From the NCBI GenBank assembly GCA_003342815.1, contig PTEX01000055.1, positions 1,488,001-1,552,000 of the forward strand: a stretch of DNA of 64,000 nucleotides, in the 5' to 3' direction. The notes beneath the pieces were generated by a model. The model had not been told where the DNA came from and did not search any database. It saw only the letters and a program-made list of their open reading frames with translations. Within the stretch, counting starts at the first letter, position 1, and each line of letters starts with the position of its first letter. A program made the translations under genes and the position numbers. Below, in pieces: positions 53,601 to 64,000 of this stretch. The stretch comes from Eudromia elegans. Taxonomy: Eukaryota; Chordata; Aves; Tinamiformes; Tinamidae.

Positions 53601-56600
53601 CTCACTGTATCTCTTTTCACAATGCAAGACAGAGAGACCTGGAGGAGGGAAGCTAGCAAGGTTCTCAAATGTTATTTTTTCTGAGCTCACCTCCAACATC
53701 CACATCTGACTAGTTGTCTTGCTTGTTTGTCCTCCTAATGCACTTCTTCCTTTTCAGGCAATATTTCCCTCACATTTTATCCTCCAAGCTTCCAACCGGG
53801 TGCAATGCTGCTTTACCGACACCTCAATGCCCCATCACCACAACCACGCTTCTCCCTTTTTTTTTCTCTCTCTCTGTCTTTTGACAGATAAAAGTCACCG
53901 AACTAACTGTGTCAGTCACCGTTCCACCACGGGCATCACAGAAGCTTGGAAAGAGCACCCAAGCCCTCAGCAAACATTTTGGTTCTGTAAGTTCCCCACT
54001 TTGCTCCACGATGCAGCTGCTACCTTTGATTGTTTCATCTTTCTGTTGCTGGTGGGGGAATAGTTAAATATATATAAAAATATATGAGACAGTAAAAATA
54101 AAAATCTATGGACCAGATGGGCCTGCATTTTAAGTGGAAGTTCAGTTAGAGATATTCTACTCCAGAAATGCATACAGAATTGTAGGTATGGAAGCTGTCA
54201 AAACTGTTTGAAGCATTCAGCTGCAAATGCCAGTTATAGTATCAGTCGGATATAACTGCTAAATCAGAATGCGACGCGTTTTTCAGGCAAACGACCTGAG
54301 ACTAAATATGCAACCAGATGCCAACAGTGCCAAAAGCACAGATAAGCTTATAGGATACAGTTTCAGATATATCAATGAATACATAGATTAAAAAGATGAA
54401 ATTACATAGACTAAATACTAATCTTGAATCTTAGGGTTGGCAATGAAATAGGGGCTTTCAAACTCTGGATAGGTTCCCGATTTAACTGTGATTTTGAAAT
54501 AGTGGTTTGTATTGCATCTGTTGATATGACACACATAATTCAGAAATAGTCTAGACAATTTCCTTTGCAGGTCATTGCAGCACGTTGTCTCATAAGTGAA
54601 AGTCAGATCAAGAAACAGAACATCTGTCTTGATTTTTTCCTGACAGTGTGATAATTTGATCCCAAATGCTGTAAGTCCACAGAATTCCAGCATGCTCTGA
54701 GATGCTAATAGATTGCAATGCTAATAGATTCTGTAGAACGACAGTATTCAAGAAGCTTGTAGCAAATATTTGGTTATTACCTAGGGTGATGCTTGTCTGT
54801 GCAGCTTGGATCTTCCTTTTGTTTCAGTTGGGGAATATTCTTGGTGGGAGCAATGTACATACATACACACAACAGAATTGGCAAGACTGGTGCATGAGGT
54901 ACAATTGTCCTCAGCATAGGAGAAGAAAAAAACACTGAAGGATTTTTGGAAATTCATATAAAATCAATGTTGAATCTCAGTTTGATTTCTTATGGTTCAA
55001 TAAAATAAAATACCCAAACAACAACAAAACAACAAACAACAAAATGTTGGCAGTCTGCAATGAGAAGCTTGAATGAACATGAAGCCTCTACCTTGGCAAC
55101 TCTAACAATAATCCTCCAGGTAGCAGTCCAAATGTGAAACCTGGACCCTAAGGGAGCTAGTGGCAAAAGCCTATGGACATTTCGGCAAAGCAATGGAATT
55201 TTTTCTGTGAATAAGAATTAAATCTTTTGATATAATGGTCCATTTTCCTCTCACAAGCATTATTTTGTCTAAAAAAAAATACAAGAATGTGTCTTCTCTT
55301 GCCTAAGGCGATGTTATTTTTCTTCCAAAGAAGTTCAGACTTAGTCCCATTGAAGCTATCTGTCCTTATAAAGAGAGAGCAAGTTGCATTCTGTATGGCT
55401 ATTTTTCATTTCCTAGTACAAATTGAATTTATTAAATTATCTGTTGCATATACTTACTTTTTGTTGATCAAACCTTTCTAATAGGTCTGTTCTCTCCTTA
55501 TCTTTGCTGTATATGCAGAACTCCAAAAGGCATTAATGAAACTCAGACATGGGATTTGAGGAAAGAATACGTCTCATATGTGATTTTGAGGAGGAAGATC
55601 TTTTGAAAAAGACCATGTGGTAGTGCAAGCACTAAATTACACAGCAGAGTCAGTGAATGGTTAATGCACATTAAACACAATATTCTTCTTAGTTTTGCCT
55701 TATAAATAGAATATTAAATAGAATCTTTTTGTTAAAAAAGAATCACCTTACTTGTCTATTCATGTGTTTTTACACATAGAAGGTGATTCCAAAGTGTTTT
55801 GCTTTTCTTCCTGTTCTAATGTCTAATGCCAACAACTCATGCCAACAATTATCTGGAAAGCATAACATGCATAGTTTTGTTTAATCAACACAGAACATTT
55901 TCCATCTACAAATGCCACCTCCAGCTGGTGGCATAAAGATGCATGTTACGCATTTGCACAAGAAAGCCTGTCGAAGCTTTCACCCACAAACAATCCAAAT
56001 ACATCCCAAGGACACAGCAGTGCTGCCTCCCTGCCCCTTGACACAGGGGAGCTGGCAAATGTTATCAGCTTCAATTAACATGAAAGGGCCTCTAAAAACA
56101 ATAAAGTAATTAGACATGTTCATGAGAGATAATTATGTCATGTAAAGATAAGCATTCCCAGAAGTGCTTTTGGCTCTATTAGAAAAGAACATTTCTCCTC
56201 TGAAAAGAAATTTTAGAGACTTGCAAGGTGTGGGGAAATGGCACCACTTTCATCAGAGTTAAAAGCATATGATAGGAATGAGGTCTCCAGCATGTCACTG
56301 ACTGCAATAAATTATCAAGTGTGCGTTCTGTTTTCTGAAATGGGCTCAATTTGTCATTTTATTGAAAAGGTTCCATTATGCTAATGTCTTATAAAATCAC
56401 TTTTTGCTGTTGCTGGAAGGTCAAGAGGGGATATCAATTTTCATATTTAGAGCTAGGAGGTCCTGCAGCAGTGAGCTGTCACGGGTTAATAACCCTAAGA
56501 GAAGACACAATCTGCGTAACCACCAACTTCCAAACACTCTGTAAAGGCAAATTTTTATAACCCGACTGGAAACAGAATAGCCACGGTATTTTTCTAAGCT

Positions 56601-58635
56601 TAACTAGCTTGAAAGTAGTTTTGACAGAATTAGTAATAACAAATTAGTAGGGATAAAACTCTCCCTCTATCCTCCAATTAATTCCTGTAGTGACAGTGCA
56701 GACTGTTCAGGAAGTAGCGTTTTAAAGCTCACATTAACTAATTCTATTATCCATAAAGCCTACCTGAAGAATAAGCAGAGTAGATCACCTATAAAAACAA
56801 ATACTCCTTCTCTAAATATAACATTACATGATATGAATCCCTTTCTTCTTCTGAAGTATCAGATACCAAACAAGTAAGTATTAAAAGAGGAAGAGTATGA
56901 GATTTAGATAGACAACTGCTTTCATCTTGCGTAATTGCTTTTTTGCCACTAAAGCTGAGATGTGACTTGTATCCAGACAACCCCTCATATACTGTGCATC
57001 AAAAACTAGAGCACTGTTCCAGAAACATTATCATAATATGAATAGCTTTTAACTATAAGTGTGGTCTATTGGAACATTTTCCCTTATCTTAAAATATATA
57101 CATAAACCATCATTCAAGAAACTAGAGCTGTTAATCCAGGAGGAGACTTTCCATATACTGATCTGATTCTCATGTATTTTAGCAGCAGCAGCAATTGAGT
57201 AAGTGGAGCCAGAGCACTGTGACCATTATCATCTAAATGGATCACCAAAAAATACTGTCTTGGATCTCAGAGCTTCAAATATGGATCACTGTTTGAGAAC
57301 TTCTGATTTTAAAGTTTAAAACTGTTCTGACTTACCAGTCTTACAAATGGCCCCATAACAGTGTTCTCCATTCATTTGCAACATACACTGCACTCAAGCA
57401 GTGTTTAACCAAGACAGATGCAGCCATGCTTCCCTGAAATATTGGTCAAAATCAGGACTGGCATATTATTGCTGAGTTGATACTTTATTTCACTCTTTTA
57501 AAATAAGCAAATTAGTTCCTTCCTTTTCCTGGATGTAGATTGATCCTGAGATTGATTCTGTATTTCATATTTAAAACTCCATGAAATAATGCATTTTAAG
57601 AGCTCTGAATCAAATGCACACTCAATCAAAATGTGCTGCATAATGCATTTTCTTTCACATTAAAAGTGGTTATGGGATTTAATCCTAATACAAAAGCAAA
57701 CTGTCAGTGCACCAAATCAGAAAATACCATAGTAACCTAACTTGTGATTTGAATGTGTCTGCTGAAACAAAACATTGGTTGCATACTAAGTAATTTATTA
57801 CTTCTCCTTGTACAGCACAATGAATCTTTTTCAAATGAAAGCCTGTCAAAAGAACTTTACTGTAAGAATCCTGTAACCAGCATTAAATGATGTATTACTA
57901 TTTAAGAAATTTAAAAATGAAAAATCAGCCAAAGTATCCTGGTCATTGGTTCTTAAATTCAGCTATGATAACTCTTTAGAAAAAAAAGGATCTAATTCCA
58001 TGCACAAATTAAACAGAATACTGAGTTTCCCTCTTCAAACTATTGATTTTCACTACTGTAGATGGCAAATATATTTAACTCATTAATTTATTTTATAATT
58101 AATCTGTTAATGGTTCCTATAGGCATGTCAAAGGAAGTATCTTTATACAGATTCATTTCCATTTAAAATGCATTTAAATGATACTGAGAACACTTAAGAA
58201 TATTTATTTTTATCTTTTTTAAGGCGATAGTAAATTCTTAGGTGACAGTTTTGTGACAAAGCAGACCAAAATTAGGTCACAGAAAATAGAAGCTCATTGT
58301 TGTACTCAGCTTTGTCTTGTCTAGCTGCTAAACACCTACAAAGCTTCATGTCTCAGAGTGTCACTATAGATGTTCTTGCAATGCTGGAGTTTGGATGGAT
58401 CAGTGCACACATTTTGATGGCATTCTTGAGAAGATGATAAGAAAGAGCAGCAGTTGCATTTTTCAGACAAGAAGTATTTTAGCCTAATGCTACATTAAAA
58501 TGAGGAGGTAGAGAAATATATCAAACTGCCTCCTGACCTGGAAGTAATTTAACAGTATAAGTTTTAGAAGCCTTATTTCTATTTTTAAAATACATCAGGA
58601 ACTTAGACTTCTCATTCACTTCACATCAAACCGAC

Positions 58636-58663
<28 letters not shown>
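58636..58663 (+). repeat. A28 homopolymer
   Basis: An uninterrupted A run; it is poly(U) in the PRKN transcript. No retroposon body is recognisable next to it. Confidence 0.93.
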
Positions 58664-58666
<3 letters not shown>

Positions 58667-58794
58667 TATCTAATAGGGTTTTTTTAGATTAGAAGAATCT
58701 TAGTAAAATGTAATTTTACTTAGCAAGCACAGAAATTTTAAAACATAATCATCAAAATATTATTCAAAAAGTATTCCTAAAGGATCAGCAATAT

Positions 58795-59054
58795 CCTTCC
58801 TTCCTTCCTTCCTTCCTTCCTTCCTTCCTTCCTTCCTTCCTTCCTTCCTTCCTTCCTTCCTTCCTTCCTTCCTTNNNNNNNNNNNNNNNNNNNNNNNNNN
58901 NNNNNNNNNNNNNNNNNNNNNNNNNNNNNNNNNNNNNNNNNNNNCCTTCCTTCCTTCCTTCCTTCCTTCCTTCCTTCCTTCCTTCCTTCCTTCCTTCCTT
59001 CCTTCCTTCCTCCCTCCCTCCCTTCCTTCCTCCCTTCCTCCCTTCCTCCCTTCC
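58795..59054 (+). repeat. (TTCC)n tetranucleotide microsatellite with assembly gap
   Basis: Perfect CCTT/TTCC units run on both sides of a 70-base gap. Toward the right end units become (TCCC)/(TTCC) mixtures from about 59011, a typical array edge. On the PRKN strand it reads (GGAA)n. It creates spurious Lys/Glu/Gly/Arg open frames on the minus strand. Its real length is unknown because of the gap. Confidence 0.97.
58875..58944. other. Assembly gap (70 N)
   Basis: Seventy consecutive unknown bases lie inside the (TTCC)n array, so the array probably exceeds what was resolved. Confidence 0.99.
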
Positions 59055-59721
59055 ATCAGTAGTGAACAGGTTTTACTATGTGATCATTTTTAGATAAAAA
59101 TAATAACTTGCCATATCCCTCACACACGCACACACAAAAGTGTTTAAAATGTGCCCACTTTGCATGACCCAACACGTCATTTGGATCCTGAAAGGGATGC
59201 TCACCAGGTACACAGTGAGCAGCAAGCGCACAGCTCCCGTGAAACGCTCCCATCACAGCCACGCGACATCACAAGGGCTTTCTCTCCCTTTGGTTCTCCT
59301 GTAAAATTCTACTGTTTCTAGTTGTTTCACTTGAATTCAAATATTCAAGGCAAATCCTTGAAAATGCTTCTTCCGCAATACAAGAGTTACCCTCAAATCC
59401 TTTTCCTCACAACCGAAAGGTAGGCAAACAATAAAATAATATAAATGCAGGGTAGGGATATAATGTCAGCATCTGGGGGTAACATACAGAAAGACCTTAG
59501 ACTTCTGAAAGAGATGAAGCCTACTAGAGGTTACTGCTGTAAGCACAGAACAGCAGAGAGGTAAGTTTGGCTGAACAGTAATCAACTAAATCACTTCTCT
59601 GCCTCCGAACTGTAGACCTAAACCTGTGTGTGACATGTCACATGGGAAAAAAGATGAGGGTTGGGTCTGTGGCATAGATTTCTAATGTGAGCTAATCACC
59701 ACCACAGCCATCTTGGAAAGC

Positions 59722-59731
59722 AAAAAAAAAG

Positions 59732-59766
<35 letters not shown>

Positions 59767-59770
59767 AAAA
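59722..59770 (+). repeat. Long A tract with single G interruptions
   Basis: Nine A, a G, about 34 A, a G and five A. It is a homopolymer or tail remnant with no identified body. Confidence 0.92.
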
Positions 59771-61661
59771 TGTATTCCTCCCAGTTGTGCCAAAGTGAGC
59801 GCCTGCCTGCTGCACGGGGAAGGTGGTTGAAGAATTGATCTGCATTTAACTTTTCTCTTGCTGCATTTTTTTTTTATGCAGACTGGTTCTCAACTTAGCA
59901 AATTATGTGACCATAAAGAAAAACAAAAAAGTCTCTGCCTCCCCAAACTCTAACAACAACAACAAAATAATTCCCCCATAGAATCAACAAAAGTGGCTGA
60001 GCTGAACAGAGGCAAGGACAAAAATTCACAGTGAGTAGCATAACAAGCTGAGAAGATAACAGGCCATTAAAAACTATTTGTTACTAGCAATCTTCCAGGC
60101 AGAACTTCTAGTCATTAACAGAGGATTTTCATTTTTTTGCTATTGTAAGGAATCTATTTAGTTTAATCACTGATAGAACTAGCTGACATACGTTCTCAAC
60201 ACATTTCCCTCAACTGCCATTTGACCATGAAAACATTTGCTACAGCACAAGGTATGAATCAACTGACACTTGGCTTCCCAGATTCTGCAGTACATGGAGA
60301 AATAAACTGCATGAAAATTCGTTAATTCTGTAAAGTCAAGCACCGCTATTCAGTCCAGGTAGATATCGTACACTATAGTGAAAGGATGAATGGGAAGGAG
60401 CATTAAGAAGCTCACAACACTATCCTGATTTTGATGGCAAGCACTGCCTGAAACTACGTCCCCAGCTCCTCACAGGTAGGTGGGCATGCGTCCCTCTCAC
60501 CTCATTAGTCATTCAGAGCGGGAGATGTGCATCATTAGCCAGGCACTAATTTGTTCCTAAACTGCACTCATTCATCATTAGCTGGCAGTGAGAGGTTGGT
60601 CAAGTCACTCGTGGGACACATCTGTGACCCTCCCATGAATTGTCTATATTCTGCATGACTTATTTAAGGAATCCTCTAAAAAGCTATTTTAACAGTTTTA
60701 GTAACTGTTATGCTAAGCAAGATGATTTTTGCAGACAGAAGAGTCACAGAGAAATCTCTGTCATATTCACATATTATCTTCTTCATTCTGAACAGAAGAC
60801 TTTGACATTATCCCTTGCATTCTGTATAAAGCATATCTGTGTACCTTTTTTTTTTTAAGTGACATCTTTGATGGACTAATACCACAAAACCCCTCATGGG
60901 ATCTAGTGCTCTACACAGTGACGGCTCTTCATTTGAGATGTGCACAGCTTTCAATAAGGGTTAGTTATAATGCATGTGTGTGAGAGAGTTACCTTGAGAT
61001 GATTCATGCAACATCTAAGGTAGTCTCAGAGCTCTTTTTTGAGTTGAATATATCCATAAAGAATCATTTTAAACATTACGGGACCACTGGCTGGCCAGCA
61101 ACTTAACTTGTGCCTCAACTGGCTGTTCACAATGAAGACATTCTCAGTAACAATTTGGTGGACCAAAGACTACTAAAATCCACAGTATGAATCATCATAT
61201 TTTGTGCTAATTGTGTTTTTGTAAATAGGGAGATTTTTTTTTATAAAATATGCAGCTATAAAAACATTATGACAGATTGGAAGTTAAATATATTTCCAAT
61301 GCATAGGCTGCTCAGAAGTCTATTTAAAGAAGCTCCTGTTATGGAAATTTTACAGAGATGATTTTTATCTACTCATAAACCTCTTGAGTTTTTTGCCAGA
61401 TCATAATCATTTGCAAAAATACTAGCGTAATAGAAGTTAGAGACAGAAACAACACAAAAAATGACTCAGATTATCCACTAAGCAGTTATTTTAGTAGAAG
61501 TCTTGTTAGATGCTCATATCCTCTTAATAAATATAGTTGCATTCATTGTTTAACAACTAAAATAAACTTTTTTGATGTTGTTTTTCCCTATCATATAGAA
61601 CTATTCACCCTAGAAAGAGCCAAATACTCAGGGTAACATACTGAACTGTACCAAATCATAG

Positions 61662-61667
61662 ATTTAC
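61662..61667 (-). other. PRKN: Splice donor of PRKN exon 3
   Basis: The minus strand reads CAG|GTAAAT, a good match to the vertebrate donor consensus. The exon ends after the first base of a codon, matching the phase of exon 4's acceptor and of the human gene. Confidence 0.93.
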
Positions 61668-61902
61668 CTGGTTTGTCAGAGGGAAGAGAAGTGCTTCTGC
61701 TTTCAGTATCCAGAATGACAGCTAACCCTTCAGAGAGTGATGGGAGGATGCTGCTACTGAGATCCACACGAGTTAGACTTTCGGGTTCTCTTCCCAAGCC
61801 TTTTAGACTACCTTCAGCACGGTTGTCTTCATCCTTTCTCTGACTGCTGCTCTGTGGACTCTGAACAATATGAACAACACTCTGCTGCGGAAGGTCACAA
61901 TT
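61668..61902 (-). CDS. PRKN: Parkin exon 3: end of Ubl domain and linker
   Basis: This exon encodes part of parkin, the RBR E3 ubiquitin ligase that PINK1 activates on damaged mitochondria. The minus strand gives 78 codons plus one base. It begins NCDLPQQSVVHIVQ, matching the last strand of the human Ubl domain from residue 58; the Ser after QQ aligns with Ser65, the PINK1 phosphorylation site. A variable acidic/serine linker follows, then REPESLTRVDLSSSILP and GLAVIL, which match the conserved linker segment (about human 98-122) holding the activating element that docks on RING0. An acceptor AG lies at 61903-61904 and a donor GT at 61666-61667. Length is 235 bp against 241 bp in human, so the linker is two codons shorter with phase kept (starts phase 0, ends after codon base 1). 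The boundary ATG-to-stop ORF over this region is longer only because intron reads through. Identity rests on family knowledge recalled from human parkin, not a database search. Confidence 0.97.
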
Positions 61903-61921
61903 CTGAAAAACAAAACCAAAA
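61903..61921 (-). other. PRKN: Splice acceptor of PRKN exon 3
   Basis: On the minus strand a T-rich tract runs into TTTTTCAG directly before the AAT (Asn) that opens exon 3. The junction falls on a codon boundary, as at the human exon 2/3 junction after Gln57. The tract is almost pure T with a few Gs. Confidence 0.93.
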
Positions 61922-62183
61922 TCCCAATAAATAATTAATTGCGACATAAGAGACAAAATCCCTCTATCTCCAATTTGCTATTTGTTAAATTGTCTCCAAG
62001 CGATTTCATGCAGAATCTCACCACACGGTAATGGAGTTTAAAGGAAAGTGACAAGTGCAAATTGCTGGAATTAGGATTACTTGCATTGGCACAAGGGTCA
62101 TAACACTTACAAATTCTAAACATTTAACAAGGAAGGGGTGGATCAAAGCCAAGAGCTCTACATAAGTCTAATCTATAAAAAAA

Positions 62184-62375
62184 GGAGAAGAGAAGAGAAG
62201 AGAAGAGAAGAGAAGAGAAGAGAAGAGAAGAGAAGAGAAGAGAAGAGAAGAGAAGAGAAGAGAAGAGAAGAGAAGAGAANGAGAAGAGAAGAGAAGAGAA
62301 GAGAAGAGAAGAGAAGAGAAGAGAAGAGAAGAGAAGAGAAGAGAAGAGAAGAGAAGAGAAGAGAAGAGAAGAGAA
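62184..62375 (+). repeat. (AAGAG)n pentanucleotide microsatellite
   Basis: This is an almost perfect 5-bp array of about 38 units, pure purine on the + strand, interrupted only by one unresolved base (N at 62280). Because 15 bases equal five codons it leaves open frames on both strands (a repeating Arg-Glu-Glu-Lys-Arg pattern on +), which are not genes. In the PRKN transcript it is a (CUCUU)n pyrimidine tract ending about 280 nt before the exon 3 acceptor. True length may be mis-assembled. Confidence 0.97.
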
Positions 62376-64000
62376 AATTCCAGATAAATGACTGTTATTG
62401 AGTCAAGGTTTAAAAATACTGAATGCATAAAATACATATGTACAGATAATGCTGATTCACACTCTTCATATTCCAGTTTAGGATCTAATTTGACAGTCAC
62501 AAGGATTCATGACCAAGTTCCCCAAAGTATCTTTATAAACAGAAATAGATATGATTTTTTTGATAAACACTAATATTTTTTCTTCATCTGTACTGTAGTT
62601 TTCAGTCTTAATCTGGCATTAGCTAGACATTCAGTGTGCCTTTTCCATTCTTTCCGAAGATCATATACAGTTTTATCTTGAGATTAGAGGGAACATGTGG
62701 AAGACATTAAGATTGTTATGGTCTCGTGTGGCAAAACAACAGAATTGCTGCCTGTTAACCCAAGAGATCTCACTTGAATACAGTAACCTTTTTCTCAGTT
62801 TTCATCACAGATGGTTCTTTTTCAGTCACTTTCTCCAGTATTAGAAAAAATGGAAGGCTGAATAAAGATTTTATCAAAGGTCTACCCAGGATAAATCACG
62901 ATAGAGGGCAATTTTCTCCCCAGTTTTTCAAACATAGAATGAAAAAGCAAAGCATCATCTTAGAATAGAAATTCTGGAGATTTCATTGTCCCAATGCTTA
63001 TCTTCTTAAGATTCCCAAACATTTGCTCTTTGCTTAGTATATGAATTTTTCAGTTTTTCTCATCTGGATGATGATACAGTCATCATAAACAGTTTTGAGA
63101 TATTTATCTTATCATTTATGAAGGACTTTTCAGAAAGACTCGTAGTGATCCTTCCATAAAATTATTGTTTTGGGGTGATACCTCCTGGAGACCCATACTC
63201 ATTCTCCACTGTGATGAGTGAACCACATATAAATATCACACTACACAGGGAGAAGTTTGAATATCACAGAAAGAAGCTTGATTAGGTTAAAATTATTTTT
63301 CCACCTCTTCTCAGCATCTTGAATATGGTCACATTTACACTGAAACATCATGACAGACTGCTGTTTACGTTTTGAAAGAAAAAAAAAAAATCAAAAGCAT
63401 GTACCAGTATCGTAATATTGTATGAACTTGTATTTGCCATTATTACATGCACTTTCAATTGAAAAAAAAATGTTTACAGGTATTTAAGTGTTGCTTATAC
63501 CCTTGTCATTGGCACACTTGATGGCTTCCTTCTCTTCTACCACATTCTCTCCCCAGTCTAGTAATTTCTATTTAGTGATTTTACTCCAGACATTCTTTTG
63601 CATTACTTCTCAGCACTCTCATGCCTGCTCATTATTTCTTGTGTAATGAAATTCTATTTTTTAATTTTTTTTTATTTGGATTTTTAATAACACGCTCTTT
63701 CCCTAGTGAAGTCATAAATCAGTCAGTAGAGGTTTACGAGGTAAGGACATTGCAAACTTAATATTCAAACAATGCAGTTATTAGATTTGAACTTAAAAAC
63801 ATTGTGTTAACATTAAAGGCCTACTTTCTGTATAACTCGTTGCTCATTACATTTTAACAAGATCCATTTAAATAGCTTAATAATTTAATTTATTAACATG
63901 AAACCCAAACCTGAGTTGTCACTCTAAACTCTTCCCAGCAAGAATACTGCAAAACATTAACATAGACAACCTAAATGAATAACAAAATGAATAACATAGG

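Larger units (their letters stand above)
39678..61667 (-). other. PRKN: PRKN intron 3 (complete, 21,990 bp)
   Basis: This is the full intron between the exon 3 donor and the exon 4 acceptor. It contains the interstitial telomeric tract (43.8 kb), a possible old CR1-like remnant (44.8 kb), a CR1 3' end (46.7-47.6 kb), a degenerate tandem repeat (50.0-50.6 kb), a (TAA)n microsatellite (49.8 kb), two long A tracts (58.64 and 59.72 kb) and a (TTCC)n array with an assembly gap (58.8-59.05 kb). No further coding exon was recognised. Sequence between these features is unremarkable AT-rich intron. Confidence 0.92.
61903..64000 (-). other. PRKN: PRKN intron 2 (3' end; continues off the right edge)
   Basis: These are the last 2.1 kb of the intron upstream of exon 3. 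The only distinct feature is the (AAGAG)n array at 62184-62375. Exon 2, which would encode most of the ubiquitin-like domain, is not visible here and should lie to the right of the window. Beyond 62.4 kb I see only AT-rich sequence with short A and T runs. Confidence 0.88.

Noticed and set aside
58760..59056. Lys/Glu/Gly/Arg repeat protein on the minus strand
   Set aside because: Produced by the (TTCC)n microsatellite and read through a run of N.
62138..62500. Open frames on both strands of repeating Arg-Glu-Glu-Lys-Arg and Leu-Phe-Ser-Ser type
   Set aside because: Produced by the (AAGAG)n microsatellite, not coding.

Overview
The window is vertebrate nuclear DNA, most likely from a bird. 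It is AT-rich, has no dense ORF structure, and carries two diverged CR1 LINE 3' ends of the type that dominates avian and other sauropsid genomes. Two runs of N (70 bases at 58875-58944 and one base at 62280) sit in simple repeats, as expected of a draft assembly. Nothing prokaryotic is present: no operons, CRISPR arrays or phage.

The whole window appears to lie inside one gene, PRKN (PARK2, parkin), transcribed from the minus strand. Two coding exons are recognisable from their protein sequence. Exon 3 (61668-61902) encodes the end of the ubiquitin-like domain, including the PINK1-target Ser65, plus the linker with the activating element. Exon 4 (39559-39677) encodes the start of RING0, with four zinc-binding cysteines and the Lys/Arg pair of the phosphate pocket. 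Both have good splice sites. Their phases (0 to 1, then 1 to 0) match the human gene, and they are two codons and one codon shorter than the human exons.

Layout in + coordinates: 1-39558 is the 5' part of intron 4, 39559-39677 is exon 4, 39678-61667 is the complete intron 3 (21,990 bp), 61668-61902 is exon 3, and 61903-64000 is the 3' end of intron 2. Exon 5 was not found to the left of exon 4, nor exon 2 to the right of exon 3, by reading for their expected protein motifs.

The intronic DNA holds CR1 copies at about 20.2-20.9 kb and 46.7-47.6 kb, both on the + strand and so antisense to PRKN. A possible older CR1-like remnant lies near 44.8 kb. There is a short interstitial telomeric (CCCTAA) tract at 43.8 kb and a degenerate tandem repeat with TTAGG-like motifs at 50.0-50.6 kb. 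A (TTCC)n array lies at 58.8-59.05 kb. A (AAGAG)n array, about 280 bp upstream of exon 3, would be read as (CUCUU)n in the transcript. Homopolymer tracts and a GC-rich segment at 0.65-1.4 kb complete the list. Most other ORFs look like chance open frames. The strongest results are the two parkin exons; the 50 kb repeat family and the pyrimidine array beside exon 3 are the most unusual non-coding structures.
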